Source: Pseudolactococcus piscium
GTDB taxonomy: Bacteria; Bacillota; Bacilli; Lactobacillales; Streptococcaceae
DNA: 64,000 bases
Assembly: GCF_002441695.1 (NCBI RefSeq)
Contig: NZ_JXJW01000004.1
Coordinates: 60,839 to 124,838 of the forward strand
Reading direction: 5' to 3'
The stretch's first letter is position 1; each line of letters opens with the position of its first letter. Below, in pieces: positions 1 through 9,210 of the stretch. A model generated the notes under the pieces. The model did no database searches. It saw nothing but the letters and a program-made list of their open reading frames with translations, and was not told the origin of the DNA. The position numbers and the translations under genes were made by a program.

Positions 1-5
1 CTCGT

Positions 6-881
6 TTATTGCCATTCTCCAGCTAAGATATGTGTTATCGCATGTGCCACACCATTATCTGTGTTTGTCAAGGTGACTCGCTTAGCAACTGTTTTAACTG
101 CCGCTTCAGCATTCTCCATAGCGATACTAAGTCCCACAGCTTCTAGCATACTGACATCGTTAAAGTTATCGCCCAGAGCAGCGACATGCTGCAAAGAAAC
201 CCCTAGCATATCTGTCATTTTTTCAAGTGATGCACCCTTATGCGCCTCTATATGATTGACTTCGATGTTATTAGCACCTGAGGAAGTGACATGTAAGCCC
301 CCAATTTGGGCTAATTCTGCCTTAGCTAAACGCAAATTAGCGCCATTAACTTCCCCTATAGCAAATACTTTCAGTACTTTAATTTCAGGATTTTCCAATA
401 CTGAGTCAAAACTGTCAACATGTGAAATAGGTAAAGTCGACATATGACTTTTAGCATTCTCAAATGCTTGCGCTTCTGATAAGTTGGGAGAGATACTTTT
501 TAACCAATTGGCTACGCTGGCAATTCTATCGGCTAAATTTTCAGTAAACCCACCTTGATTGGTAAATAACTCAAAATAAATCTGATGTTGCCGTAAAACA
601 GGGATTATCTTAGCTATTTTGTCCGTTTCGATAGCAAGTGTAAAGGTATTTTGTCCAGTTGCATCGAAAATCTGTGCACCGTTTGAGGTAATGAATCGAC
701 ACCTAATATTTGCGGCATCCAAGATTGGTTTTGCTTCTTCAATAGCACGACCTGTTGCCACAACAAATTCAATACCAGCAGCCTGCGCTTTTTTGATCGC
801 TGTGATGTTGGCTTCAGAAATTTCCATTTCACCATTTAGCAAGGTACCATCCATATCTGATGCAATCAGTTGTATCATCAT
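6..881 (-). CDS. Cof-type HAD-superfamily sugar phosphatase
   Basis: The 291-residue cytosolic protein carries the HAD motif I DMDGT with the nucleophile and acid aspartates at residues 9 and 11. A GDNFNDVSML motif near the C-terminus holds the Mg2+-binding acidic residues. Length and the cap between these motifs fit the Cof/YxeH class, which dephosphorylates small phosphorylated metabolites; the substrate cannot be read from sequence. GGAGAAA precedes two consecutive ATGs at 881 and 878. The gene is transcribed away from the TreR-like regulator, with a weak cre-like site between them. The family call is sure and the substrate is unknown. Confidence 0.9.
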   Translation of the reverse strand: MMIQLIASDMDGTLLNGEMEISEANITAIKKAQAAGIEFVVATGRAIEEAKPILDAANIRCRFITSNGAQIFDATGQNTFTLAIETDKIAKIIPVLRQHQIYFELFTNQGGFTENLADRIASVANWLKSISPNLSEAQAFENAKSHMSTLPISHVDSFDSVLENPEIKVLKVFAIGEVNGANLRLAKAELAQIGGLHVTSSGANNIEVNHIEAHKGASLEKMTDMLGVSLQHVAALGDNFNDVSMLEAVGLSIAMENAEAAVKTVAKRVTLTNTDNGVAHAITHILAGEWQ

Positions 882-999
882 TTTCTCCTCTAGAAATTGT
901 TTTTAGTTATGTCTATTTGCTGACTATCTGTTTAAATAAAAAAAAGATAAGGCATGAACACCCCAATGCTTGCTTGTTTTTTAGAAAATATCCTTATTT

Positions 1000-1013
1000 A
1001 TAAAACGTTTACA
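1000..1013. promoter_or_regulatory. Weak cre-like site between divergent genes
   Basis: Read on the minus strand, this stretch matches 12 of 14 positions of the CcpA consensus TGWAANCGNTNWCA, with both mismatches at the 3' end. It lies between the HAD phosphatase and the TreR-like regulator. This is only a pattern match. Confidence 0.3.
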
Positions 1014-1043
1014 TCTTATTCTACCATATTTCGAGTTGATTTT

Positions 1044-1058
1044 TGGTAAAATATAGGT
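1044..1058 (+). promoter_or_regulatory. Extended -10 promoter abutting the start codon (leaderless type)
   Basis: TGG followed by TAAAAT (1047-1052) forms an extended -10 box. Only six bases (ATAGGT) separate it from the ATG at 1059, so the predicted transcription start falls on or next to the start codon. No Shine-Dalgarno is visible and no good -35 lies 17 bp upstream. The minus-strand GntR gene at 58775 has an almost identical arrangement. Confidence 0.6.
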
Positions 1059-1775
1059 ATGAAAAAATATGAAAAAATTTTATATGAGTTAGAAGATAAG
1101 ATAAAAAACAAGGCATTCAAAGAAAATGAACTCCTACCGAGTGAGAACGAATTGGTCAAGTACTACGATGCAAGCCGTGCAACTGTCCGACAAGCTTTAA
1201 ACATATTAGAGGAGAAAGGCTTAATTCAGAAGCAAAAAGGACGTGGATCCGTTGTGATTGCCTCAAGCAAGCTCAACTTTCCCATATCTGGATTGACGAG
1301 TTATAAAGAATTACAGGCATCCTTGGGTTTTGAAAGCATTACACATGTTGTGGTTTTTGAAAAGCTAATCATCGATCAGGAATTAGCCAATCAAACTCTT
1401 TTTAAAAAAGGGACTGCTGTTTGGCATATTCTACGTACTAGGCAGATTGATGGACAAGCTGTCGTCCTAGACCGTGATTTTATCAAGTATGCTATTGCGC
1501 CTGATATGACACGTGAGGTTGTTGCTGATTCTCTTTATCACTATCTTGAAAATCAACTTAATGTTGACATTTCTTTTGCACAAAAAGAAATCACGATTGA
1601 TTTTGTCAATGATCAAGACAAAGTACTTCTAGATCTAAATCCGTTAGACAGACATGTTGTCAGTGTTAAAAGTCATGTCTTTCTGAATGATGCAACTATT
1701 TTTCAGTATACAGATAGTCGCCATCAGGTCGACAAATTTCAATTTACTGAATTTGCCAGACGGCAAAAACGCTAA
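1059..1775 (+). CDS. GntR-family regulator with UTRA domain, TreR-like
   Basis: This 238-residue DNA-binding protein has an N-terminal GntR winged helix (about residues 5-70; LPSENELVKYYDASRATVRQ is the recognition region). A UTRA effector-binding domain follows (about 90-235). The stretch after the helix (SKLNFPISGLTSYKELQ) resembles trehalose-operon repressors, which sense trehalose-6-phosphate. No trehalose genes are in the window, so the regulon is unknown. It is divergent from the HAD phosphatase and lies upstream of nox. The ATG is fixed by the adjacent extended -10 box, and the message is probably leaderless. The family is certain and TreR identity is moderate. Confidence 0.85.
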   Translation: MKKYEKILYELEDKIKNKAFKENELLPSENELVKYYDASRATVRQALNILEEKGLIQKQKGRGSVVIASSKLNFPISGLTSYKELQASLGFESITHVVVFEKLIIDQELANQTLFKKGTAVWHILRTRQIDGQAVVLDRDFIKYAIAPDMTREVVADSLYHYLENQLNVDISFAQKEITIDFVNDQDKVLLDLNPLDRHVVSVKSHVFLNDATIFQYTDSRHQVDKFQFTEFARRQKR

Positions 1776-1822
1776 TTATTTTAGATAATATTGACTTTTT
1801 TAAATATTTCCAGACAAATTGT

Positions 1823-1850
1823 TTGCAATCGCTTCATTTTAGATTATAAT
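1823..1850 (+). promoter_or_regulatory. Promoter of NADH oxidase gene
   Basis: TTGCAA (1823-1828) and TATAAT (1845-1850) are separated by 16 bp. Just downstream lies a near-palindrome ATTGTTCAAACAAT (1866-1879), and AAATTGTTTG precedes the -10. These could be targets for a redox regulator such as Rex, but they do not match its consensus well. Confidence 0.6.
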
Positions 1851-1945
1851 AATAGGTGTTACACATATTGTTCAAACAATCACGATACAAATTCCAATCG
1901 ATTTGTATCAAAAGTAGCTTAAAAAGAAAAGGAAGTTTACTACCT

Positions 1946-3274
1946 ATGAAAACTGTTATTATCGGTTCAAATCACGCAGGGATTGCTGCTGCAAATACTC
2001 TTTTAGACAATTACCCGGGTAACGAAGTTGTCTTGATTGACCGCAATACTAACCTTAGCTATCTTGGCTGTGGTACAGCACTTTGGGTTGGCCGTCAAAT
2101 CGACGGTTACGAAGGGCTCTTCTACACAAACAAAGAAGATTTTATCAAAAAAGGCGCTAAAATCTTCTTGCAATCAAGTGTGACTAACATTGACTTTGAT
2201 GGTAAAGTTGTCCATTTTGAAGATGAATCTGGTAACCCAACAACAGAAAGCTATGACAAATTAGTTTTAGCGACAGGTAGTAAACCTATCGTGCCAAACA
2301 TTCCTGGTAAAGACCTTGATGGGATTCATTTCCTAAAACTTTTCCAAGAAGGACAAGCTGTTGACCATGCTATGTCTTCTGAAGGTGTTAACACAGTTGC
2401 CGTTATCGGTGCTGGTTACATCGGTGTTGAGATTGCTGAAGCTGCTAAACGTCGTGGTAAAAACGTCCTCTTGTTTGACGCGATGCCAACTTCTCTTGCG
2501 TCATACTATGATCCTGAATTCACTGAACGTATGGATGCTAACCTTGAAAAACATGGTATTGAACTTCACTTTGGTGAGCTTGCAACTGAATACAAAGGTG
2601 ACACACGTGTGACACAACTTGTTACTGATAAAGGTAGCTATGATGTTGATATGGTCATTAATGCGATTGGCTTCACAGCTAATTCTGATCTTGGTCGTGA
2701 ACATTTGGATACATTCAGAAATGGTGCTTACCTTGTTGATAGTCATCAAAAAACAAGCGACGACAGTGTTTACGCTGTTGGTGACTCAGCAACAATCTAC
2801 TCAAACGCCCTAGAAGCAACAACTTATATCGCACTTGCAACAAATGCTGTACGTAGCGGTATCGTTGCTGGTCACAATATCGGTGGTACAGTTCTTGATG
2901 GTATCGGTGTACAAGGTAGTAATGGTATTTCTATCTTTGGTTACAACATGGTATCAACTGGTTTATCAGTAGCTGCTGCTGCGAAAAACAACATCGACGT
3001 CGAATACACTGACTATGAAGACTTACAAAAACCAGGTTTCATCAAAGAAAATGGTGCTGTTAAAATTCGTATCGTCTACGAAAAATCTTCTCGTCGCATT
3101 GTTGGTGCACAACTCGCTTCTACAGAAGATATCTCTGCTAATATTCATATGTTCAGCCTTGCAATCCAAGAGCATGTAACAATCGATAAATTGAAATTAC
3201 TAGATATCTTCTTCTTACCACATTTCAACCAACCTTATAACTACATTACAATGGCTGCTTTAAAAGCTAAATAA
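1946..3274 (+). CDS. nox: H2O-forming NADH oxidase
   Basis: This 442-residue flavoprotein reduces O2 to water with NADH, regenerating NAD+ and removing oxygen in lactic acid bacteria. It has an N-terminal FAD-binding motif (GSNHAGIAAANTLL) and the redox-active Cys42 in SYLGCGTALW. A second Rossmann motif for NAD (GAGYIGVEIAE) and a C-terminal dimerisation domain follow. The in-frame ATG at 1946 was chosen because AAAGGAAG lies directly upstream; the 30 codons before it have no ribosome site. It is monocistronic, with its own promoter and terminator. Confidence is high. Confidence 0.95.
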   Translation: MKTVIIGSNHAGIAAANTLLDNYPGNEVVLIDRNTNLSYLGCGTALWVGRQIDGYEGLFYTNKEDFIKKGAKIFLQSSVTNIDFDGKVVHFEDESGNPTTESYDKLVLATGSKPIVPNIPGKDLDGIHFLKLFQEGQAVDHAMSSEGVNTVAVIGAGYIGVEIAEAAKRRGKNVLLFDAMPTSLASYYDPEFTERMDANLEKHGIELHFGELATEYKGDTRVTQLVTDKGSYDVDMVINAIGFTANSDLGREHLDTFRNGAYLVDSHQKTSDDSVYAVGDSATIYSNALEATTYIALATNAVRSGIVAGHNIGGTVLDGIGVQGSNGISIFGYNMVSTGLSVAAAAKNNIDVEYTDYEDLQKPGFIKENGAVKIRIVYEKSSRRIVGAQLASTEDISANIHMFSLAIQEHVTIDKLKLLDIFFLPHFNQPYNYITMAALKAK

Positions 3275-3283
3275 TACAACATA

Positions 3284-3320
3284 AAAAAGAACTAAATCAG
3301 CATGATTTAGCTCTTTTTTT
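3284..3320. terminator. Terminator after nox, probably bidirectional
   Basis: The stem ACTAAATCA/TGATTTAGT-type pairing has a short loop, an A-run before it and seven T after it. It sits between the converging nox and PHP phosphatase genes and can serve both. Confidence 0.85.
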
Positions 3321-3345
3321 GTATGCTATTTTTTAAGCAGGCACA

Positions 3346-4128
3346 TCAGATATCACAGAATTCTCTGATACCATCATGAAAGATAACTAATTGGTCAACG
3401 CCTTGCACTTTTAACCATGGCTTCAACTCATCAAAGGCAAGTTGATAATGTGACAGGTTATGACCATCTGATCCTAGCGTAAACAATGTGCCACCCAGTT
3501 TTAAAACAAGTTCCAAGGCATAGGCATAGAGCGGTAGATGATGATACAAGTGTGTGGACTTGGCATTAATTTCAAATGCTAGGTCTGCAGCTATCATTTT
3601 TTGAAAGATAGCGAGTAATTGATCTTCATACTTTTCTAAATCAGAACGGCTGACATCAAATAGGCGAATGCCATAATCAAAATGCGCTAGGACGTCTGCT
3701 TGAATCAGATGATTACGGTCAATAGCCACACTTAACTCGGACAGATACTGGCTAAAGACAAGGTCAAAATCCATATCGGCAACACAATCATCCAAATAAT
3801 CAAATTCCCCATTATGATGCACGGATAATAATTTCAGATCATATGCTTTGTCTGCTAGGTAGCTTACTATTTCAGCCTCTTTAGGCTGATAATAGCCGAT
3901 TTCGATTCCTTTTAAGACACGGTTGCCATAGTCTTTATTTAGTTGGGCGATTTCAGATGCGTATTGTGCATAATCTGGGGCATCCGTTTGACCTGTCACT
4001 GGATTAGCCACATCAAAGTGTTCAGTCGTCACGACATAGCCTGTCGAATTTTCTAAATAATCGATGAAATCTGCTTGCGAATCATAAGAGAAATGCGTAT
4101 GTAAATGTTGATCATAGTATATCGGCAT
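3346..4128 (-). CDS. PHP-domain phosphatase, histidinol-phosphatase-like
   Basis: The 260-residue protein has the PHP metal-binding motifs in order: HLHTHFS at residues 9-15, TEHFD, an acidic EIGYY region, SVHHNGEFD, ADVLAHFD, and GSDGH near the C-terminus. These build the trinuclear metal site of HisJ/HisK-type phosphoesterases. No histidine biosynthesis genes are nearby, so the substrate may be histidinol phosphate or another phosphomonoester. AAAGGAAAA precedes the ATG. It follows pheT by about 45 bp and may be cotranscribed with it. Confidence 0.8.
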   Translation of the reverse strand: MPIYYDQHLHTHFSYDSQADFIDYLENSTGYVVTTEHFDVANPVTGQTDAPDYAQYASEIAQLNKDYGNRVLKGIEIGYYQPKEAEIVSYLADKAYDLKLLSVHHNGEFDYLDDCVADMDFDLVFSQYLSELSVAIDRNHLIQADVLAHFDYGIRLFDVSRSDLEKYEDQLLAIFQKMIAADLAFEINAKSTHLYHHLPLYAYALELVLKLGGTLFTLGSDGHNLSHYQLAFDELKPWLKVQGVDQLVIFHDGIREFCDI

Positions 4129-4172
4129 GACGTTTTCCTTTCAAGAAAAACCTACAGCTGTAGGTTTTATCT

Positions 4173-6545
4173 TTATCTAATTTCAGCACCAAATTCAACT
4201 AGTTTTTTCGTAATTTTAGTCACTGCTGCTGTGATTTCATCATCAGTTAACTGATTGTCAGCTGATTGGAAAGTTAAGGTATAGGCTAACGATTTTTTAT
4301 CGCTTGCCACATTTGCTCCCGTATAGACATCAAACAGGTCTGCCTTAATTAAGGTCTTAACTTTACTTGACGCGATCACATCTAGAATCGCTTGATTGGT
4401 CGTCACACGATCAACCAAAAGGGCGATATCACGTCTAGAGGCTTGGAATTTAGGAATATCAGTGAAAACAACTTGTTCTGGTAAATTAGCTAACAAGGCT
4501 GATAAATCCAGATTTGCCACATAAGTTTCAGAAATATCATAGGTTTTAGCCAGAGTTGGATGGACTTGACCTAGGAAACCAACTGCAACATCACCGATTA
4601 GAACACGAGCTGTACGACCAGGATGCAATTCAGCAATCGATTGGTCTGCTTCAAAACGGACGTTGTCAAATTGAAGTAATAGCGTTTCAACGATACCTTT
4701 AATCGTGTAAAAATCATAGGTCTTACCAGTAAGTGCAAAGGCAACTTGTGGTAATTCTGTAGGACGATTATCTGTTTCATTGCCAAGTTTAGCAAAGACT
4801 TGCCCAACTTCATAAAGGGCTAAGCTATCGTTGCCACGTGCTAAATTATAATGCACGATATCGAGAATCCCACTGATCAAATTCACTCTTAGGGTGCTAC
4901 GTTCCTCACTCATCGGCATAGCAAGTGCTGTCAGATGTTCAGTCGGTAATTTTGTGAATTGCACTGCTTTTTCTGCCGTCGTCAGTGAATACGAGATGAT
5001 TTCTGAAAGACCAGCACCTTCAAGTGTCGTGCGGACATCTCGTGCAAGTTGTTGTGCCTGTGTTAATTCACCGATTGTATTACCAGCTTGTGGTAGGGTA
5101 TTTGGAATATTATCATAGCCATAAATTCGTGCCACTTCTTCTATCAAGTCAGCTTCTATGGCGATATCCCAACGACGTGGTGGTACTGTGACATCAAATG
5201 TTTCATCTGTAACAGTCGTCGTAAACCCAAGTCTATCAAAAATCGCAACAACTTCTGCTTGGTTAAGTGTCAAGCCAAGTGAGCGGTTAAGCTTAGCAAG
5301 GGTAATCGATACTGTCACATCTTTGGCAGTAAAGTCATTGCTAGATACGATACCTGAAGTCAACTCGCCACCTGCAAGTTCAACGATCATCGCTGCTGCA
5401 TAGTCAAGTGCTGTCGTCACGTCTGCTTGGTTGATCCCTTTTTCAAATCGTGCACTTGATTCTGAGCGTAGGTTGAATTTTTGTGATGTCTTGCGAATAC
5501 TTGTGCCTTGGAAAATGGCTGATTCTAGGGCAACAGTTGTTGTCTTAGCAGTCATTTCAGTCGTTTTACCACCCATGACACCAGCGAGGGCGACAGGTTG
5601 CCCAGCCACTGTAATGACGATATCATCAGTTGAAAGCTCCCGTTCGATATCATCTAAAGTCGTCATTTTTTCAGCTGGCTTAGCTTGACGAACGACAACT
5701 TTTTTCTCTTCAAATTGATCATAATCAAAGGCATGTAACGGTTGTCCGAAGTATAAGAGCACAAAGTTCGTCACATCAACGACATTGTTGATTGGGCGAA
5801 TGCCTTCATTCATCAAGCGATTTTGCAACCACTGCGGACTTGGTGCAACGACTACATTTTCGATCAAGCGCAAATTATAAGTCAATGCCTTGTCTGTCTC
5901 TACTGCAACAGCAAGTTTATCACTGGTTTTAAGGCTAGACTCGCGCAAGACTTTTTCATCAAAGTTTACAGTTTTATTGTCATAGATGGCCGCAACTTCA
6001 TGGGCCACACCACGCATAGACAATGCATCTGCACGGTTGGGTGTGATCGAGAGTTCAAGCACTTCATCATGCATCTCTAAATAATCAAAGATGTCGTCTC
6101 CGTTTGTTGCATCAGTTGGCAAATAATAGATGCCTTCGGCAAATGCTTTTGGTACAACATTTTCAGGGAAGCCAATCTCTTGGAGACTACAAATCATCCC
6201 AAGACTTTCGACACCACGGATTTTGCCTTTTTTGATTTTGTGATTACCAGCAATTCTCGCACCTGGTAAGGCAACGATGACCTTGATACCTGCTTTAATG
6301 TTTTCTGCGCCACAAACGATTTGTGTTGGTGCAGCTTCACCAATGTTGACTTGACAAATATTGAGGTGTGTTTCAGGTATTGCCTCAGTTGATAGGACTT
6401 CCCCGACAACTAATTTAGAGAGACCTGCTGAACGCACGTCAACACCCTCAACTTCAATCCCGCTCGTCGACATTTTTTCTGATAGGGCATGTGCTGGTAC
6501 ATCGATATTGACCAGTTCTTTTAACCACTTATATGATACTTGCAT
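4173..6545 (-). CDS. pheT: Phenylalanine-tRNA ligase beta subunit
   Basis: The 790-residue beta subunit of the alpha2-beta2 PheRS contains an N-terminal tRNA-binding OB fold (about 39-150), B3/B4 editing domain (about 210-385), B5 DNA-binding-like domain (about 405-480), a catalytic-like core, and a C-terminal ferredoxin-fold anticodon-binding domain (about 697-790, beginning near FTDIPKFQASRRDIALLVD). The length is normal. AAGGAGAAGAAAGACA precedes the ATG. It starts 14 bp after pheS, under the shared T-box leader. Confidence 0.98.
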   Translation of the reverse strand: MQVSYKWLKELVNIDVPAHALSEKMSTSGIEVEGVDVRSAGLSKLVVGEVLSTEAIPETHLNICQVNIGEAAPTQIVCGAENIKAGIKVIVALPGARIAGNHKIKKGKIRGVESLGMICSLQEIGFPENVVPKAFAEGIYYLPTDATNGDDIFDYLEMHDEVLELSITPNRADALSMRGVAHEVAAIYDNKTVNFDEKVLRESSLKTSDKLAVAVETDKALTYNLRLIENVVVAPSPQWLQNRLMNEGIRPINNVVDVTNFVLLYFGQPLHAFDYDQFEEKKVVVRQAKPAEKMTTLDDIERELSTDDIVITVAGQPVALAGVMGGKTTEMTAKTTTVALESAIFQGTSIRKTSQKFNLRSESSARFEKGINQADVTTALDYAAAMIVELAGGELTSGIVSSNDFTAKDVTVSITLAKLNRSLGLTLNQAEVVAIFDRLGFTTTVTDETFDVTVPPRRWDIAIEADLIEEVARIYGYDNIPNTLPQAGNTIGELTQAQQLARDVRTTLEGAGLSEIISYSLTTAEKAVQFTKLPTEHLTALAMPMSEERSTLRVNLISGILDIVHYNLARGNDSLALYEVGQVFAKLGNETDNRPTELPQVAFALTGKTYDFYTIKGIVETLLLQFDNVRFEADQSIAELHPGRTARVLIGDVAVGFLGQVHPTLAKTYDISETYVANLDLSALLANLPEQVVFTDIPKFQASRRDIALLVDRVTTNQAILDVIASSKVKTLIKADLFDVYTGANVASDKKSLAYTLTFQSADNQLTDDEITAAVTKITKKLVEFGAEIR

Positions 6546-6559
6546 TGTCTTTCTTCTCC

Positions 6560-7600
6560 TTAACCAATAAACTGTTCTGATAGACGGGCATCTCCAAGAT
6601 AAAAGCCACGAATATCATTAATGCCGTATCGTAACATGGCAATCCGTTCTTGTCCTAACCCGAAGGCAAAGCCTGAGTATTTTGTACTATCGATACCAGC
6701 CATCTCAAGGACATTTGGATGGACCATCCCTGCGCCTAATACTTCAATCCAACCAGTTGATTTACAGACATTACAGCCTTTACCGCCACACTTGAAACAT
6801 GAGATGTCAGCTTCTACTGATGGCTCAGTAAATGGGAAATAACTTGGACGCAAGCGAATTTTGCGTTCCGCACCGAACATTTTTTTAACCAGCATATCAA
6901 GTGTGCCTTTAAGGTCACTCATGGCGATGTTTTCATCAATCACAAGTCCTTCTATTTGATGGAACTGATGACTATGCGTTGCATCATCTGTATCACGACG
7001 ATAAACACGGCCCGGTGAGATCATTTTAAGGGGACCAGTCGCAAAGTCATGCGCATCCATGGTACGGGCTTGTACAGGGCTTGTATGCGTTCTCAGTAGC
7101 ACTTCAGGTGTGATATAGAAAGTATCTTGCATATCACGCGCTGGATGATCTTTAGGCAGATTCATACGTTCAAAGTTATAGTAGTCAGTCTCGACTTCAT
7201 AGCCATCAACGATTTTATAGCCCATGCCTAGGAAAATATCTTCGATTTCCTCTGTTGTTTGAGTCAGGATATGACGATTTCCTTTTGCTACTTTTTTACC
7301 AGGCAAAGTCACATCGAGCGATTCATTGGCTAATTTTTGGGTGATAATTGCTGCTTCAATCACAGCTTTTTTAGACTCTAGTAAGCCCGTGATTTCATCA
7401 CGTAGCTCATTTGCAAGTGCCCCAATTTTTGGTCGTTCTTCATTTGTTAAGTCTTTCATCCCCTTAAGGATGTCTGTTAACTCACCTTTTTTGCCAAGTA
7501 CAGCAACACGCAGGTCATTCAACGTTTTCTCATCAGCAATTTCTGCTAATTTAGCTAATGCTACTGTCCGCAATTCAGCGATTTTGTCTTGTAAACTCAT
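6560..7600 (-). CDS. pheS: Phenylalanine-tRNA ligase alpha subunit
   Basis: This 346-residue class II synthetase subunit charges tRNA-Phe. An N-terminal coiled coil (about 1-90) is followed by the catalytic core with motif 2 around [19 protein letters not shown] and motif 3 [15 protein letters not shown] zinc-knuckle-like insert [17 protein letters not shown] is also present. Length is typical. AAAGGGAATT precedes the ATG. It is the first gene of pheS-pheT behind a T-box leader, so transcription should respond to uncharged tRNA-Phe. Confidence 0.98.
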   Translation of the reverse strand: MSLQDKIAELRTVALAKLAEIADEKTLNDLRVAVLGKKGELTDILKGMKDLTNEERPKIGALANELRDEITGLLESKKAVIEAAIITQKLANESLDVTLPGKKVAKGNRHILTQTTEEIEDIFLGMGYKIVDGYEVETDYYNFERMNLPKDHPARDMQDTFYITPEVLLRTHTSPVQARTMDAHDFATGPLKMISPGRVYRRDTDDATHSHQFHQIEGLVIDENIAMSDLKGTLDMLVKKMFGAERKIRLRPSYFPFTEPSVEADISCFKCGGKGCNVCKSTGWIEVLGAGMVHPNVLEMAGIDSTKYSGFAFGLGQERIAMLRYGINDIRGFYLGDARLSEQFIG

Positions 7601-7610
7601 AATTCCCTTT

Positions 7611-7808
7611 CAATATAAATACCGCAGTCCCACTCCATGTAAAGGAGCGAAAACCGCGGTACCATCCTAATTTCTAGATAAACATCTAGCTTAATTATCA
7701 TTATTCAACTATTAACATGAAGTGAACTTCACAAACTTTCCCCTAAATGGGTCTCAGACATGCCCATTCTCTCTGTCAAGTTATCAGTTTGCTACTCTTT
7801 TCAATATA
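7611..7808 (-). promoter_or_regulatory. T-box leader of pheST
   Basis: Read on the minus strand, the leader holds the conserved T-box core GGATGGTACCGCGG (within 7654-7670). It is followed by a terminator hairpin pairing ACCGCGG...GCTCC with GGAGT...CTGCGGT (about 7620-7661). Upstream are stem-I elements (GAGA and CTGAGA segments near 7750-7775) and a candidate UUC specifier at 7724-7726. Binding of uncharged tRNA-Phe should favour the antiterminator. After the hairpin the sequence is only moderately T-rich. The exact specifier assignment needs a fold. Confidence 0.85.
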
Positions 7809-7814
7809 CTTTAA

Positions 7815-7843
7815 ATCATACTAAAATTTTAGGGGTCTGTCAA
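7815..7843 (-). promoter_or_regulatory. Promoter of the T-box-pheST operon
   Basis: TTGACA (7838-7843) and TATGAT (7815-7820) on the minus strand are separated by exactly 17 bp, just upstream of the T-box leader. Confidence 0.8.
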
Positions 7844-7883
7844 TCTTTGTTACTTTACCCGACCTTTATTTCTGGTGCATCAT

Positions 7884-7912
7884 ACCCCCACTTTACTATC
7901 AAAAGCAGGGGT
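7884..7912. repeat. Inverted repeat downstream of pbuX
   Basis: The arms ACCCC-C-ACTTT and AAAGCAGGGGT can form an 11-bp stem including two G-U pairs with a short loop. It lies between the end of pbuX and the pheS promoter. No T-run follows on either strand, so it is an atypical transcript end or a processed 3' structure. Confidence 0.4.
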
Positions 7913-7938
7913 CGCTTTCTTGATTTTCTGATGCGGGA

Positions 7939-9210
7939 TTACTTAATCTCTTTATGGTTAAAGACGATATTTAAGACGATGGCAACAAGTGTTGCGATGA
8001 CGATCCCATTGTTCAAAAACATAGCGACGGTGGTAGGCAGTGCTTGAAAGAGGTTTGTGCCGTTAAAGCCAACACCTGCGGCAACTGACATTGCCGCAAT
8101 CAAGAGATTATGCTCATTATTAAAATTAACTTGCCCTAACATACGAATCCCTTGAATCGTGACCATACCAAACATGACAAGCATGGCACCACCCAAAACA
8201 GGACTAGGGATGATTTGTGCGACGGCCCCAAACTTAGGGAGTAGGCCTAGTAAAACAAGAAAACCAGCTGTATAGAAAATCGGGCGTCGTGTCTTGATCC
8301 CTGATAGTTGGACTAAGCCAACATTTTGTGAAAATCCTGTATAGGGAAAAGTATTAAAGATACCACCTAAGGCAACGGCAAATCCTTCTGCACGGTAGCC
8401 ATTTCTTAAACGTGTTTCTGTAATTTCCTCGCCTGTAATATCTGAAAGCGCCAGATAGACACCTGTTGACTCGACCATAGACACTAAAGAAATGATGGTC
8501 ATCATCAAAATAGAGGATAAATCAAATATTGGTTTACCAAAGAAAAATGGGGTTGGCACATGTACGATAGGGGCTTGGGCAATCGGTGAGAAATCAACGA
8601 TACCCATAAATACCGCAACAATCGTCCCAACAATCAGGCCGATTAAAATGGCGATTGAGCGAATGAAGCCTGTCGTCAGGGCATGAATGACTAAGATAAT
8701 CAAGATGGTCAGGACTGCAAGTATGACACTGGATAGCTGTGGTTTAGGCACATTATTGCCCATGTTCCCCATCGCTACTGGCACCAAGGTCAGACCGATT
8801 GTCGTAATCACACTACCTGTGACGAGTGGCGGAAAGAATTTGCGTACTTTTGAAAACACACCAGAGATGAGGATGACGATAATCCCTGATACGATGATGG
8901 ACCCAAATATGGCACCTGATCCCAGTTTTGCACCTATGATAGATAGGGGCGCTACCGATTGGAAGGCAACACCGAGGACAACGGGTAAGCCAATCCCAAA
9001 ATATTTGTTGACCTGAAGTTGTAGGAATGTCGCAACACCACACATGAAGATATCTGTCGAGATCAAGTAGGTCAACTCTTTAGAGGAGTAACCGAGTGCA
9101 CCAGCGATCATAATCGGCACGAGAATCGATCCTGAATACATGGCTAAGAGATGTTGCAAGCCTAAAACAGCCGACTTTGAGTGTTTCATTTCTTGGTTTT
9201 GATTAGTCAT
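7939..9210 (-). CDS. pbuX: Xanthine permease, NCS2 family
   Basis: This 423-residue polytopic membrane protein belongs to the nucleobase:cation symporter-2 family. It starts with the family hallmark AVLGLQHLLAMYSGSILVPIM and keeps the ESTGVYLAL and GFSQNVGLVQLSGI segments of the transport core. It imports xanthine for the phosphoribosyltransferase encoded just upstream. Its ATG overlaps the xpt stop by one base (TAATG), so translation is coupled. Control is by the purine riboswitch ahead of xpt. Confidence 0.95.
   Translation of the reverse strand: MTNQNQEMKHSKSAVLGLQHLLAMYSGSILVPIMIAGALGYSSKELTYLISTDIFMCGVATFLQLQVNKYFGIGLPVVLGVAFQSVAPLSIIGAKLGSGAIFGSIIVSGIIVILISGVFSKVRKFFPPLVTGSVITTIGLTLVPVAMGNMGNNVPKPQLSSVILAVLTILIILVIHALTTGFIRSIAILIGLIVGTIVAVFMGIVDFSPIAQAPIVHVPTPFFFGKPIFDLSSILMMTIISLVSMVESTGVYLALSDITGEEITETRLRNGYRAEGFAVALGGIFNTFPYTGFSQNVGLVQLSGIKTRRPIFYTAGFLVLLGLLPKFGAVAQIIPSPVLGGAMLVMFGMVTIQGIRMLGQVNFNNEHNLLIAAMSVAAGVGFNGTNLFQALPTTVAMFLNNGIVIATLVAIVLNIVFNHKEIK

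Noticed and set aside
1866-1879. Rex operator before nox
   Set aside because: The near-palindrome ATTGTTCAAACAAT lacks the TTGTGA-type half-sites, so it is mentioned only as a possible redox site.
1856-1945. 30-residue N-terminal extension of the NADH oxidase
   Set aside because: The ATG at 1946 has AAAGGAAG directly upstream and gives the canonical MKTVIIGSNHAG start.
7884-7912. Inverted repeat after pbuX taken as a classical terminator
   Set aside because: No T-run follows on either strand, so it was kept only as an inverted repeat.
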